Source of the DNA: JAGDVO01 sp964590075 [NCBI: uncultured Aquificales bacterium]
GTDB lineage: Bacteria > Thermosulfidibacterota > Thermosulfidibacteria > Thermosulfidibacterales
Direction of reading: 5' to 3'
Length of the DNA stretch: 64,000 bases
NCBI GenBank assembly: GCA_964590075.1
Contig: CAZPXS010000005.1
Location: 111,114-175,113 of the forward strand
In this document: positions 18,028-27,261 of the stretch, in pieces
Numbering within the stretch: position 1 is the first letter of the stretch
Layout: each line of letters starts with the position of its first letter
Translations under genes and position numbers: made by a program
The notes under the pieces: model-generated
What the model saw: only the letters and a program-made list of their open reading frames with translations
The model's database searches: none
Told to the model about the DNA's origin: nothing

Positions 18028-19574
18028 TCCTCTATCCTCCACTTCTCAATATTATACATTATCCCCGCCTTTTTAAGCTCTATCCCCTTTACCTTTCTAT
18101 GTAGGGCTATTAAGCTATCGGGGACATATAGGAAAATATAAGGTTGATCATCGTAGATCAACTTCTGTACCCTTCTATATATTTCTCTTCTCTTTCCGAG
18201 GTCAAACGTTGTTCTTGCAATCTCTAATAGTCTGTCAACCTCTTCGTTTTTGTATCCTATAAAGTTGAACTCTCCCGGTTGGGTTTTTGAGGAGTGCCAT
18301 ATATCGTAGGGATCGGAGTCAAAACCTGTTTGCCATCCAAGTAATACAGCCTGAAAGTTCCTCTCCTCTATGGTTCTGAGTAAAGCCTGCCATTCGAGAA
18401 CCCTTATGTTTACCTTTATCCCAAGTTTTTTTAGTTGGTACTGTATTATCTCTGCAGCAGCTATCCTCTGGTTGTTACCCTGGTTGGTTATTATCGTAAA
18501 TTCGAAAGTTTTTCCATCTTTGACGAGTACACCGTTTTTAAGTTTCCATCCCGCTTCTTCAAGTAGTTTCAAAGCCTTATCAGGATCGTATGGAAATGGC
18601 TTTAGATTGGGATCGTGATACTTTGAGCTTGGAGGGAATATTCCATTAGAGACACTTCCAAATCCAAGTAGGACAACGTCTACTATCATCTTTCTATCGA
18701 TACCGTAACAGAGGGCTTGTCTTACCCTTTTATCTTTAAATAGATCGAGTCTGAGGTTTAGGCCGAGGTAGGTGTAGGAAAAGGAAGGGTAATGGTAGCG
18801 GTTAAAGTTTTTTAAGAGGAAATCACTTTTTGTGAATTCCCTACTATACTGGAAGGGGCTGAGGTTCATAAGGTCGAGCTTTCCAGCCTTTAGTTCCATA
18901 AACATCGTTGAGGAATCGGGTATTATCCTGTAGATTATTCTATCTATCTGCGGCTTACCACCAAAGTAGTTTGGGTTTGCCCTTAGTTTTATGTATCTAC
19001 CTGTTTCCCACCTCTCCAGGATAAAGGGACCTGTGCCTACAGGGTATCTGTTGTACTTTGACCTATTTAAATCCTCATTTTTAAGTAGGTGTTCAGGAAT
19101 TATACCTGTCATCCAGGAATTTAGTGAAAAGGCATAGGGCTTCTTGTATCTTACTACAACTGTGTATTCATCGGGTGCGTAGACTTTATCTACAAGCATG
19201 AATTCACCGCTATAGGGAGTTGCAACGTTTGGATCCACTATCTTTTGGTAGGTAAAGATGACATCTCTGCTGGTAAAAGGTTTGCCATCGTGCCATAGAA
19301 CATTCCTTCTTAGGTGAAATACTATGGTTTTGCCACCATCCCTTATTTCCCAGCTTTCTGCAAGATCACCAACTACGTTTAGATCACCGTCGTATTTTAG
19401 AAGACCGTTGAATATGAGACCACTAACCGTGGCACTCGGGACATCAACGGCAAGTAGCGGCAGTAGTCTCTTAGGCTCTCCTATGCTCCCTATTGTTAGG
19501 GTAGAGGATATACACTTTGAGTAAAGGAGGAATAAGAATAGGATCGAGCTAATGGTTACCCTATACTTTCCCAT
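18024..19574 (-). CDS. Peptide/dipeptide ABC transporter substrate-binding protein (family 5)
   Basis: Exported solute-binding protein of the DppA/OppA type that delivers peptides, or sometimes nickel, to an ABC permease. An N-terminal signal peptide (SSILFLFLLYSKCISS) is followed by the family-5 blocks GLLKYDGDLNVVGDLAESWE, HDGKPFTSRDVIFTYQKI and PVGTGPFILERW. The Cys at about residue 20 sits in YSKC, a poor lipobox, so a periplasmic form is favoured over a lipoprotein. At 516 aa it is of normal length. No permease or ATPase gene adjoins it; it lies between rpoZ (overlap 19 bases) and tsaD (overlap 4), which is unusual. Confidence 0.9.
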   Translation of the reverse strand: MGKYRVTISSILFLFLLYSKCISSTLTIGSIGEPKRLLPLLAVDVPSATVSGLIFNGLLKYDGDLNVVGDLAESWEIRDGGKTIVFHLRRNVLWHDGKPFTSRDVIFTYQKIVDPNVATPYSGEFMLVDKVYAPDEYTVVVRYKKPYAFSLNSWMTGIIPEHLLKNEDLNRSKYNRYPVGTGPFILERWETGRYIKLRANPNYFGGKPQIDRIIYRIIPDSSTMFMELKAGKLDLMNLSPFQYSREFTKSDFLLKNFNRYHYPSFSYTYLGLNLRLDLFKDKRVRQALCYGIDRKMIVDVVLLGFGSVSNGIFPPSSKYHDPNLKPFPYDPDKALKLLEEAGWKLKNGVLVKDGKTFEFTIITNQGNNQRIAAAEIIQYQLKKLGIKVNIRVLEWQALLRTIEERNFQAVLLGWQTGFDSDPYDIWHSSKTQPGEFNFIGYKNEEVDRLLEIARTTFDLGKRREIYRRVQKLIYDDQPYIFLYVPDSLIALHRKVKGIELKKAGIMYNIEKWRIEE

Positions 19575-19786
19575 TCACCATCCGGCTTTTTCCAGAGGAG
19601 CTTTCCTGCAAGTAACTCCTCGAGAGCGATAAAGAACTCTTTTTTGAATCTAGGATTCTGTATAAGTGGGATATCCCCCTGATTTATGAGTTTTGCTCTC
19701 TTTTGAAGTATCACCGACAACCTGTACCTACTATCGAGTGATTCGATACCCCTATTTATCATTTCGACCTTTTTAAGCATGCTCAT
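19556..19786 (-). CDS. rpoZ: RNA polymerase omega subunit
   Basis: Small RNA polymerase subunit that helps assemble the beta' subunit. The 76-aa protein has the omega pattern: SLDSRYRLSVILQKRAKLIN in the first half and ALEELLAGKL near the end. The second Met (residue 3) is an equally good start. It overlaps secF by four bases (ATGA) and the peptide-binding gene by 19. The usual gmk or spoT neighbours are absent; sharing an operon with secDF is noteworthy. Recognition of such a short protein is slightly less certain than for longer genes. Confidence 0.82.
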   Translation of the reverse strand: MSMLKKVEMINRGIESLDSRYRLSVILQKRAKLINQGDIPLIQNPRFKKEFFIALEELLAGKLLWKKPDGEWESIG

Positions 19787-20703
19787 TTCTTAAACCTCCT
19801 CATTAGTTCTTCCACCTTAAGGGCAATTGGTGTCGCTACATATATGGATGAGTAGGTACCAACTATCGTTCCTATTGTAAAGGCAAGTGCAAAACCTCTT
19901 ATTATCTCATTTCCTAAGAAAAGTAAACTGAGCGAAACGATTAATACCAGCATTGATGTTATTATCGTTCTATTCATCGTTTCTGATATACTTATGTTAA
20001 CTATTCTTTCTATCGGCGTTTTTGATCTATCGAGTTTGGCCAAATTTTCCCTTATCCTATCGTATATTATTATAGTATCGTTTACAGAGTAACCGGCGAT
20101 TGTCAATAGTGCGGCTATTATCTGTAGATCAACCTCAAGGTTGAATAGGGCAAAAACTCCTGCCACGATAAGTACATCGTGAATTATGGCTAATATCGCT
20201 CCCAGTCCAAAATTAAATTTGAATCTCCAGCCTATGTATATGAGCATGGCTAGGCAGCTCAGGATTATCGCTTTTATACTCTTACCGCGTAGTTCCGATC
20301 CAACCTTGGGTCCTACATTCTCAAGCCTTATAACCTTTGCCTTGGGATACATTTTTGACAGTACTCCCATGACTCTATTTTCTATTTCCTTAGGAGGTAA
20401 ACCTACCTCAGGTATCCTGAGAAGTATAGCATTATTACTTCCAAAGGACTGGACGGTTATACCCTTTATTCCTGTGGCGGAAAGTTCGGTTCTTATCCTC
20501 TCAATGTTCGATGTCCCCCCAAGATCTATCTGGATAACCGTTCCTCCTGTGAAATCAACTCCATAGTTGAATAGATTCCCCGTTTTTAACTTATTATACA
20601 CCAGACTAGCTATAGATATTAGAGTCAATAACAGTGAGATTGTGATGAAAAACTTACTTTTACCTATAAAATCAAAGTAAAAGCCTTCCTTTATTAACCT
20701 CAT
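19783..20703 (-). CDS. secF: Protein translocase subunit SecF
   Basis: Inner-membrane RND-type protein that, with SecD, uses the proton or sodium gradient to pull proteins through SecYEG. The 306-aa sequence has an N-terminal helix, the periplasmic FNYGVDFTGGTVIQI block, and five more helices containing GYSVNDTIIIYDRIREN. ATG 20703 follows AGGAG. It is nine bases downstream of secD and overlaps rpoZ by four. Confidence 0.96.
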   Translation of the reverse strand: MRLIKEGFYFDFIGKSKFFITISLLLTLISIASLVYNKLKTGNLFNYGVDFTGGTVIQIDLGGTSNIERIRTELSATGIKGITVQSFGSNNAILLRIPEVGLPPKEIENRVMGVLSKMYPKAKVIRLENVGPKVGSELRGKSIKAIILSCLAMLIYIGWRFKFNFGLGAILAIIHDVLIVAGVFALFNLEVDLQIIAALLTIAGYSVNDTIIIYDRIRENLAKLDRSKTPIERIVNISISETMNRTIITSMLVLIVSLSLLFLGNEIIRGFALAFTIGTIVGTYSSIYVATPIALKVEELMRRFKK

Positions 20704-20712
20704 CCTTTGCTC

Positions 20713-22254
20713 CTATATCGGTAGTTTCTTTAGTTTTAGTATATTAACTACAAGTTCGAGTAGGCCCCTCGTAAACAGTATACTTGTTAAAAGGCTTGCC
20801 ACAAGACCTATACCCATGGTAACCGCAAAACCCTTAACAGGCCCTGTTCCATATTCGAAGAGTATCAGTGAAGATATGAGGGTCGTTATATGTGTATCTA
20901 GGACGGTTATCGTTGCTCTACTAAATCCAGCATCAAGAGCGTTTTTAACTGTCCTTCCAAGCCTCAGTTCTTCCCTTATCCTTTCGAATATTATTACGTT
21001 CGAATCGAGAGCCATCGCGGTTGTTAGTGCTAATCCGGCTATACCGGGTAGTGTCAAAGTTGCACCAAAGGCACTCATCGCCCCAAGTATTATGATTAGA
21101 CAGCTCGCCATGGTGATATCTGCCACAAAACCGGCAAGCTTGTAGTAGATTAACATGAACAGGTAAACGAGACCAACACCAACCAAAGTTGCCTTTATAC
21201 CAGTTTTTATAGAATCTTCACCAAGTGATGGTCCTATGGTTCTCATTTCCATTATGGTAACCGGCGCCGGTAATCTCCCAGCCCTTAGTACTATGGCTAG
21301 ATCGTGAGCTTCATCGTAGCTGAAACTCCCCGTTATACTAGCCCTTCCACCTGTTATGGGTTCCTTTATTACAGGAGCTGAATACACGGTGTTATCAAGG
21401 ATTATTGCGAGTCTTTTTCCAACGTTTTCCGTTGTGATTCTCTCGAACAGCTTGGCACCTATAGGGTCAAATTGTATAGCCACATAGGGTTCGTTGTTCA
21501 TACTATCCACCATAACCCTTGCATCCGCTATATGTTCACCTGTGAGAAGCACCTCTTTTTTAACGAGATAGGGTATTTTAATCTCCTTTCCCGTTTTCTT
21601 GTCCACCACTTTTCCATAGAGAATCTCGCTTCCCTCAGGTACGGATCCGTTTGAAACTGAGGATAGTGGGTGTTCCTCATCTAAAAGCCTAAATTCCAAA
21701 CGTGCAGTTTTTCCTATTATGTTTAGGGCTCTTTCAGGATTCACTAAACCTGGAAGCGCTATTATGATCCTATCATCCCCAGCCTTTCTTATGTCAACTT
21801 CCGCAACACCAAACTGATCTATACGGTTCTTTATGACACTTAGAGCTTCATCTAAGGTACTCTTCTTGAGTCTCTCTATCTCACTATCCGTTAACTTTAC
21901 CAATAACTCCCTCTCCGAGAGTTTACTTGTCCTGTAAATACCTAACCTTTCTATTTCCCTTTGCGCTTTATCTAGTTCACTCGCTATTAGTAACCTAACA
22001 ATGATAGCATCATTTTGAACCTTTACATCATCAACATCTATCTTTTCCCTTTCAAGTAAATCTTTGATTATTATAGCACTTTTATCAATGTTTGCCTTTA
22101 TGGCCTCATCGAGGTTAACGCCAAGGGTTAAGAGTATACCACCCTTTAGGTCGAGTCCGAGTTTAACAGGCTCTCCCTTCGTTGTGAGGTATATGAGACT
22201 TATCGTGAATACTACAAGGGGTATAAGAATATATATGAAGTAAAATTTCCTCAT
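20713..22254 (-). CDS. secD: Protein translocase subunit SecD
   Basis: Partner of SecF in the inner membrane with a large periplasmic P1 domain. The 513-aa sequence shows an N-terminal helix, GLDLKGGILLTLGV, IKNRIDQFGVAEVDIRKAG, IALPG, and the C-terminal RND helices with ALTTAMALDSNVIIFERIRE. ATG 22254 has GGAGTAACCC directly upstream. It is three bases downstream of yajC, giving the standard yajC-secD-secF order. Confidence 0.96.
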   Translation of the reverse strand: MRKFYFIYILIPLVVFTISLIYLTTKGEPVKLGLDLKGGILLTLGVNLDEAIKANIDKSAIIIKDLLEREKIDVDDVKVQNDAIIVRLLIASELDKAQREIERLGIYRTSKLSERELLVKLTDSEIERLKKSTLDEALSVIKNRIDQFGVAEVDIRKAGDDRIIIALPGLVNPERALNIIGKTARLEFRLLDEEHPLSSVSNGSVPEGSEILYGKVVDKKTGKEIKIPYLVKKEVLLTGEHIADARVMVDSMNNEPYVAIQFDPIGAKLFERITTENVGKRLAIILDNTVYSAPVIKEPITGGRASITGSFSYDEAHDLAIVLRAGRLPAPVTIMEMRTIGPSLGEDSIKTGIKATLVGVGLVYLFMLIYYKLAGFVADITMASCLIIILGAMSAFGATLTLPGIAGLALTTAMALDSNVIIFERIREELRLGRTVKNALDAGFSRATITVLDTHITTLISSLILFEYGTGPVKGFAVTMGIGLVASLLTSILFTRGLLELVVNILKLKKLPI

Positions 22255-22257
22255 GGG

Positions 22258-22539
22258 TTACTCCTTGGACTTTCTCTCGACTATACCTGCTATGGCATTT
22301 TTGTTAACTTCAAGTTTTGTGTTTTCATCCACCTTTATTATGACTGTATTCTCTCCTATATGGGTGACGACGCCGTATATTCCACCTATCGTGATTACCT
22401 TATCGCCCTTTTGCAGGCTCTCTATCATCTTTTTGTGTTGTTTCTGCCTTCTCATCTGAGGCCATATAAGTAGGACCCAAAAGATAACGAAGATTAAAAT
22501 TAGAAAAACTAACTGTGTTATCCCCTGTCCCTGCGACAT
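22258..22539 (-). CDS. yajC: Preprotein translocase subunit YajC
   Basis: Small inner-membrane accessory of SecDF. The 93-aa protein has one hydrophobic helix (about 8-28) ending in WPQMRRQKQHKKM, then the family block LQKGDKVITIGGIYGVV. ATG 22539 follows GGGAGGT by three to four bases. tgt, its common neighbour, is not here; instead an EAL-domain gene lies 21 bases upstream, so yajC-secDF transcription may also be driven from the queC promoter. Confidence 0.94.
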   Translation of the reverse strand: MSQGQGITQLVFLILIFVIFWVLLIWPQMRRQKQHKKMIESLQKGDKVITIGGIYGVVTHIGENTVIIKVDENTKLEVNKNAIAGIVERKSKE

Positions 22540-22560
22540 TTCTACCTCCCTATTATGAAT

Positions 22561-24039
22561 TTATAGGTTTATAATGCTTTTAAATTCATTAAGGCTAATA
22601 GGCTTTGATAACAGATATCCCTGTATATAGTCAATTCCTATACATCTCAAAATGTCGAGTTCAAGCTTTTCTTCCACCCCCTCTGCAACCGTTATAATCC
22701 CTTCCTTACCAGCTATAATTGATAAACCTGTAACCAACAAACTCTTTTCCTTTGAAATGTTTATCCCATTTATGAGTTCTCTATCTATCTTTATGATATC
22801 GGGGATTCTTTCGGATAGTATCTTTAGTGAGGTGTACCCTGTACCGAAGTCATCTATCGCTATATCGATAGGTATGTTGTTAGTCTTTATAATACTTTTG
22901 AGGTCCATTAGTAGAGTCATTACAAATTCGTCCATGATTTCCCTTTCCGTAAATTCAAAAACCAACCTTATGTTCTTTAAGTTTGCATTCTTTATCTTAT
23001 GAAGAACAGCTTCAAGAAAGTCGGGGTTGGTTATAATGTTAAGGGTTAGATTCAAGGATAGGGAAATCCTTCTATTAGTTAAATTGTCCAATTCGGTAGC
23101 TATTCTTACAGCCTCGTCTATGAGCCAGATTTCAAAGTCGAATATGTAGGGTGATCTTTCCAGAAAATCTATAAAATAACCCGGATTGTATACCCTGTTA
23201 TCCCTATCAACGATCCTTACTAGAAATTCTCCTCCTACCGGTTTTAGGTTCCATGAATCAAAGTATGGTTGTATGAGTAACTTAAATAGCTTTTCATTTA
23301 GAGCCCTCTCTATTAGTTGGGATAGCTCCTTATACTTTAATAGCCTTGTTACATCGAGTATGCTACTTACAACTTCAAGATCTTTTGCCGCCTTTTCTAT
23401 GAGTTCTTCCGGACTTACCCCATCATCTGGATATAAGGCTACACCGCATAGGAATCTATTCTCCTCTCTTCTTGATGTTCTTGGTAAGACTATCAGGTCC
23501 AAATTGGTTAGTACGCTTTCCAACGAGTATTCATCATCAAATGGAATAAAGATAACTACTGCCTTGTCGCTTAGCACACAGGTTTTAAATTCCTTCAGGT
23601 TTAATTTATAGGTAATATCAGTTATCTGTTCTTTTAATTCACTTAAACTAAAATTTAAAGGTTCGATTAAAATAATAAGTGACTTTTTACTTTTAGCGAG
23701 AAGTTCTTTTGTTACGCTTAAGAACACTTGTTTTTCTAAAAATGGTTCTTCAATTTTTTCTAAACATTGTCCCTCATTTAAGTCACAGACGTTTGATTTT
23801 AAGGGTGTTATTAAGTAATATTTATAACTTCTTCCTAAATTCAGATTTCCAGATTCAATATAGTTGTTTACCAAAAATCTATAATCATTCTTTTTTATCA
23901 GTTCAATTACATTTTCAGGATTTTCAAAGTTAGAATAGATAATTCCATCATTTTCATCTGTTACTATCATTAACCGACCTGTATATTTCAACACTTCTTC
24001 CAGAATCCGTAGAATCTCCCTATCCGTATGCTGGGTCAT
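22561..24039 (-). CDS. EAL-domain c-di-GMP phosphodiesterase with degenerate GGDEF region
   Basis: A 492-aa protein without membrane helices. The first 120 residues resemble a PAS-like sensing region. Residues 120-235 keep only the end of a GGDEF fold (GVALYPDDGVSPEELIEKA) and have no GGDEF signature, so cyclase activity is not expected. The EAL domain (about 240-490) keeps the catalytic Glu as EFLVR, plus EFTERE, IDDFGTGYTSL, KIDRELI, AEGVE and QGYLLSKP, so c-di-GMP hydrolysis is plausible. It overlaps queC by 20 bases and precedes yajC; the link to either is unclear. Confidence 0.88.
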   Translation of the reverse strand: MTQHTDREILRILEEVLKYTGRLMIVTDENDGIIYSNFENPENVIELIKKNDYRFLVNNYIESGNLNLGRSYKYYLITPLKSNVCDLNEGQCLEKIEEPFLEKQVFLSVTKELLAKSKKSLIILIEPLNFSLSELKEQITDITYKLNLKEFKTCVLSDKAVVIFIPFDDEYSLESVLTNLDLIVLPRTSRREENRFLCGVALYPDDGVSPEELIEKAAKDLEVVSSILDVTRLLKYKELSQLIERALNEKLFKLLIQPYFDSWNLKPVGGEFLVRIVDRDNRVYNPGYFIDFLERSPYIFDFEIWLIDEAVRIATELDNLTNRRISLSLNLTLNIITNPDFLEAVLHKIKNANLKNIRLVFEFTEREIMDEFVMTLLMDLKSIIKTNNIPIDIAIDDFGTGYTSLKILSERIPDIIKIDRELINGINISKEKSLLVTGLSIIAGKEGIITVAEGVEEKLELDILRCIGIDYIQGYLLSKPISLNEFKSIINL

Positions 24040-24679
24040 TCAAGCCTACCTCATCCCAAGCCTTTTTTCTCAGTCTACAGCTTGGGCACTCACCACAGGG
24101 TGGTACTTTCCCTTCATAGCAGGAGAGTGTGTACTTATAATCGACTCCAAGGGATAGACCGAGCTTTATTATCTCACTCTTCTTCATGTTTATAAGGGGT
24201 GACTCTATTCTTATGAGCCTACCAGCGGAACCTACATGGGTACCCAGATTTATGGCCCTTTCCATAGCATCTAGAAATTCTCTTCTACAATCGGGATAGC
24301 CCGAGTAATCAACTTGATTCCACCCACCTACTATAGCTTCCGCCTCCATATTTTCAGCAATTCCACAGGCTATCGATATAAATATACCGTTTCTAAAGGG
24401 AACATAGGTCGTCGGTATAGCATCTACCACCTCTTCCTTAGGTATTTCCATATCTTCGCTAAGTAGTGCACTTCTTAATATACTTTTGAGGTTGAGTTCT
24501 ATTATCTTATGCTTAACATTTAATTTTTTTGTGTGCCATTTTGCAAATTCAATCTCATATCTGTTTTTTTGACCATAATCGAAGGTTATAGCTATCACAT
24601 CCTCAAAATTTCTCTTAGCCCAGTAAAAAGCGGTTGTCGAATCCATCCCTCCCGAGAGAAGTACCACAGCCTTTCTCAA
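24020..24679 (-). CDS. queC: 7-cyano-7-deazaguanine synthase
   Basis: ATP-dependent enzyme converting 7-carboxy-7-deazaguanine to preQ0 on the way to queuosine. It has the PP-loop VVLLSGGMDSTTAF, the TFDYGQKNRYE segment, and the C-terminal zinc site CYEGKVPPCGECPSC. I prefer the TTG at 24679 (MRKAVVLL, 219 aa), which follows AGAGGAGG by about seven bases; a GTG at 24697 would place the ribosome site inside the gene. The other queuosine genes (queD, queE, queF) are not in the window. First gene of the run leading to secDF and tsaD. Confidence 0.93.
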   Translation of the reverse strand: MRKAVVLLSGGMDSTTAFYWAKRNFEDVIAITFDYGQKNRYEIEFAKWHTKKLNVKHKIIELNLKSILRSALLSEDMEIPKEEVVDAIPTTYVPFRNGIFISIACGIAENMEAEAIVGGWNQVDYSGYPDCRREFLDAMERAINLGTHVGSAGRLIRIESPLINMKKSEIIKLGLSLGVDYKYTLSCYEGKVPPCGECPSCRLRKKAWDEVGLNDPAYG

Positions 24680-24700
24680 TCCCACTCCTCCTCTCACAAC

Positions 24701-24728
24701 TTGATAATACTCGTTTTTATGTTATTAT
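24701..24728 (+). promoter_or_regulatory. Probable promoter for the M29 aminopeptidase gene
   Basis: TTGATA (24701-24706), 16 bases, then TATTAT (24723-24728), about 33 bases before the ATG. It is the only good match in the 82-base gap between this gene and queC. A clear promoter for queC was not found in the same gap. Confidence 0.45.
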
Positions 24729-24761
24729 TAGTTACTACTATTTTCAAGTGAGGAGGCAAAG

Positions 24762-25862
24762 ATGGACTATAGAATAAGAAAGTGGGCAAACCTACTGGTG
24801 GATTATTCCATAGGAGTTAAAAAGGGTGATGTAGTACAGATAAGAGGAGGAGTTCAGGCTATTCCACTTATCAGAGCCTGTTATGAGGAAGTTTTGAAGA
24901 GAGGGGCTCATCCTATCGTTAGGATATCCTTTGACGGCCAGAATTACCTTTTCTATAAGTATGCAACCGATGAGCAATTGACTTTTCTATCGGAGATAGA
25001 TTATGCCACGGCAAGGACAATAAACGGTTTGATATCAATAATATCCGAGAGTAACACGAGGGAACTTACAAGGATAGACCATACAAAGATAGCAAAGTTC
25101 AGAGCTACCTATAGAAAAATAAGGGATATACTCGATGAAAGGGAACTAAAGGGAGAATTCAGATGGGTTCTCACAGCCTATCCTACCGATAGTCTTGCCC
25201 AGGATAGTGAGATGTCTACAATCGAGTTTGAGGAATTCGTTTACGGTGCCTGTGGGTTAAACGAAGATGATCCCGTTAAGTATTGGAAAGAGGTGGCGGA
25301 AAGGCAGAGTAGGTTCATAGAGCTTCTATCCGGTGGGGATGAAATTAGGATAGTTGGAGAGGATACCGATCTTACTCTCAAGGTCGGTGGTAGACGCTGG
25401 ATAAACTGTTGTGGGGAAAGGAACATGCCCGATGGTGAGATCTTTACCTCTCCCGTCGAAGATTCTGTGGAGGGAGAGATATACTTCGATTTTCCCGCGG
25501 TTTACTCAGGGGTTGAGGTGATAGGTGTTAGACTTACCTTTGAGAAGGGTAGGGTTGTGAAGGCCAAGGCGGAAAAGGGTGAGGATTTTCTACTCAGGAT
25601 GATAGAGACGGATGAGGGGGCAAAGAGTGTAGGGGAGATAGCCTTTGGTTTGAACGACAATATAGTTGTATTTACCAAAGATATACTATTTGACGAAAAG
25701 ATAGGTGGATCGATACATATGGCTCTTGGTGCGAGTTATCCTGAAACAGGTGGTAAAAACAAATCCGGGCTACACTGGGATTTCATAAAGAACATGAAGA
25801 ATAGTGGTAAGGTTTACCTTGACGGTAAGTTGATATATGAGAACGGTAGATTCTTAGTTTGA
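24762..25862 (+). CDS. M29-family aminopeptidase (aminopeptidase T-like)
   Basis: Cytoplasmic two-metal aminopeptidase of the thermophilic M29 family, which removes N-terminal residues from peptides. The 366-aa protein shows the metal-ligand regions [45 protein letters not shown] and the C-terminal HWDFI. ATG 24762 follows GAGGAGG by six bases. A TTGATA-N16-TATTAT promoter can be read at 24701-24728. manC follows after ten bases and is probably co-transcribed, though no functional link is obvious. Confidence 0.92.
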   Translation: MDYRIRKWANLLVDYSIGVKKGDVVQIRGGVQAIPLIRACYEEVLKRGAHPIVRISFDGQNYLFYKYATDEQLTFLSEIDYATARTINGLISIISESNTRELTRIDHTKIAKFRATYRKIRDILDERELKGEFRWVLTAYPTDSLAQDSEMSTIEFEEFVYGACGLNEDDPVKYWKEVAERQSRFIELLSGGDEIRIVGEDTDLTLKVGGRRWINCCGERNMPDGEIFTSPVEDSVEGEIYFDFPAVYSGVEVIGVRLTFEKGRVVKAKAEKGEDFLLRMIETDEGAKSVGEIAFGLNDNIVVFTKDILFDEKIGGSIHMALGASYPETGGKNKSGLHWDFIKNMKNSGKVYLDGKLIYENGRFLV

Positions 25863-25872
25863 GGGGCATGCT

Positions 25873-27261
25873 GTGAAAAGGGTTATTCTTGCTGGTGGTA
25901 GTGGTACAAGGCTCTGGCCACTTTCAAGAAAAAACTATCCCAAACAGTTTGTGAGATTAGCTAACGGCCTATCCTTCTTTCAGGAGACGGTTAGAAGGTT
26001 AGTGGATCTTGGTAGCTTGAGTGATCTGGTGGTAGTTGCATCCAGAGACTACAGGTTTCTTATAGAAGATGATCTCGTACCCATAGTAGGTAAGGACAAG
26101 TTCGATTTTGATAGAAACATAATTATAGAGCCCGAACCGAAGAATACAGCCTTTGCTATAGCCTGGAGTATACGCTATGGCTTGGAGTTCCTTGGTTGGA
26201 AAAGTGATGATATCGTTGGAGTCTTTCCTTCCGATCATCTCATAGAGCCTATCGATGCTTTTATAGAAACTGTAACTAAGGCTAAAAATCTAGCTGAGAA
26301 AAACTACATAGTTACCATAGGGATAAGACCCAAAAGGGCTGAGGTTGGTTTTGGTTACATCATGAGGGGTGAAAAAATAGGGGAGGGATGTTATCTAGTT
26401 GAGAAGTTTGTAGAAAAGCCATCCCTTGAACTAGCGGAGGTTTACCTTAGGGATGGGCGTTTTTACTGGAACGCGGGAATCTTTGTCTTCAATGTTGCCA
26501 CGATTATCGGGGAGATCTTAAAACATCTTCCCAGCTATAAAGTTATTTTTGATTCCTCCTGGGATAGGTTGATAGAGGGTGGGTATAGGTCTACCGAATC
26601 CATCTCCATAGATTACGGTGTCATAGAAAGGAGTGATAGGGTTGCTCTCGTTGAGGCTAGTTTTAACTGGAGTGACGTTGGATCATGGGATGCCTTTTGT
26701 GAGATTTTCGATGATTTTAATAATGGTAAGACTATACTGATAGATAGTAGTAATACATCCGTTATTTCCGATAGGAGGGTGATAGGGGTTATAGGGGTTG
26801 ATGATGTTGTAGTAGTTGATACCGATGATGCCCTTTTGGTTGCCAAAAAGGGTGAGACACAGAAGGTTAGAAAAATAGTGGATATACTCTCCAGTAACGG
26901 TTTTAGGGAGGCCATAGAGCATAGAACTGTATATAGACCTTGGGGTTCCTATACGGTTTTGGAAGAGGGTGATGGTTTTAAGGTTAAGAGAATCATGGTT
27001 AAACCAGGTGGAAGGTTGAGTTTACAGAGGCATTTTCATAGGAGTGAGCACTGGATCGTAATTAGAGGTACCGCGAAAGTGATAATAGGAGAGAGGGAAT
27101 TTTTCCTAAGGGAAAATGAGTCGACCTATGTCCCTCCGGCCACCATACATAGACTGGAAAATCCCGGGAAAATTCCACTTGAGATGATAGAGATCCAAAC
27201 CGGTTCCTACATAGACGAGGATGATATAGAGAGGCTCGACGACATTTACGGTAGATGTTAG
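25873..27261 (+). CDS. manC: Mannose-1-phosphate guanylyltransferase / mannose-6-phosphate isomerase
   Basis: Makes GDP-mannose for surface polysaccharides from mannose-1-phosphate and GTP; the C-terminal cupin domain may also isomerise mannose-6-phosphate. N-terminal nucleotidyltransferase signature GGSGTRLWPLSR with PKQF, then FPSDHLI and FVEKPS. The C-terminal part has PWGSYTVLE, GGRLSLQRHFHRSEHW and GTAKV. The 462-aa length is typical. The GTG start at 25873 has GAGGGG six bases upstream; no in-frame ATG is nearby. Its stop shares bases with the stop of the convergent EAL gene. Confidence 0.94.
   Translation: MKRVILAGGSGTRLWPLSRKNYPKQFVRLANGLSFFQETVRRLVDLGSLSDLVVVASRDYRFLIEDDLVPIVGKDKFDFDRNIIIEPEPKNTAFAIAWSIRYGLEFLGWKSDDIVGVFPSDHLIEPIDAFIETVTKAKNLAEKNYIVTIGIRPKRAEVGFGYIMRGEKIGEGCYLVEKFVEKPSLELAEVYLRDGRFYWNAGIFVFNVATIIGEILKHLPSYKVIFDSSWDRLIEGGYRSTESISIDYGVIERSDRVALVEASFNWSDVGSWDAFCEIFDDFNNGKTILIDSSNTSVISDRRVIGVIGVDDVVVVDTDDALLVAKKGETQKVRKIVDILSSNGFREAIEHRTVYRPWGSYTVLEEGDGFKVKRIMVKPGGRLSLQRHFHRSEHWIVIRGTAKVIIGEREFFLRENESTYVPPATIHRLENPGKIPLEMIEIQTGSYIDEDDIERLDDIYGRC

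Noticed and set aside
18024-19574. Calling the peptide-binding protein a lipoprotein
   Set aside because: The Cys near residue 20 is preceded by YSK, which does not fit a lipobox.
22561-24039. Calling the EAL protein a diguanylate cyclase
   Set aside because: The GGDEF signature is absent; only the end of the fold is recognisable.
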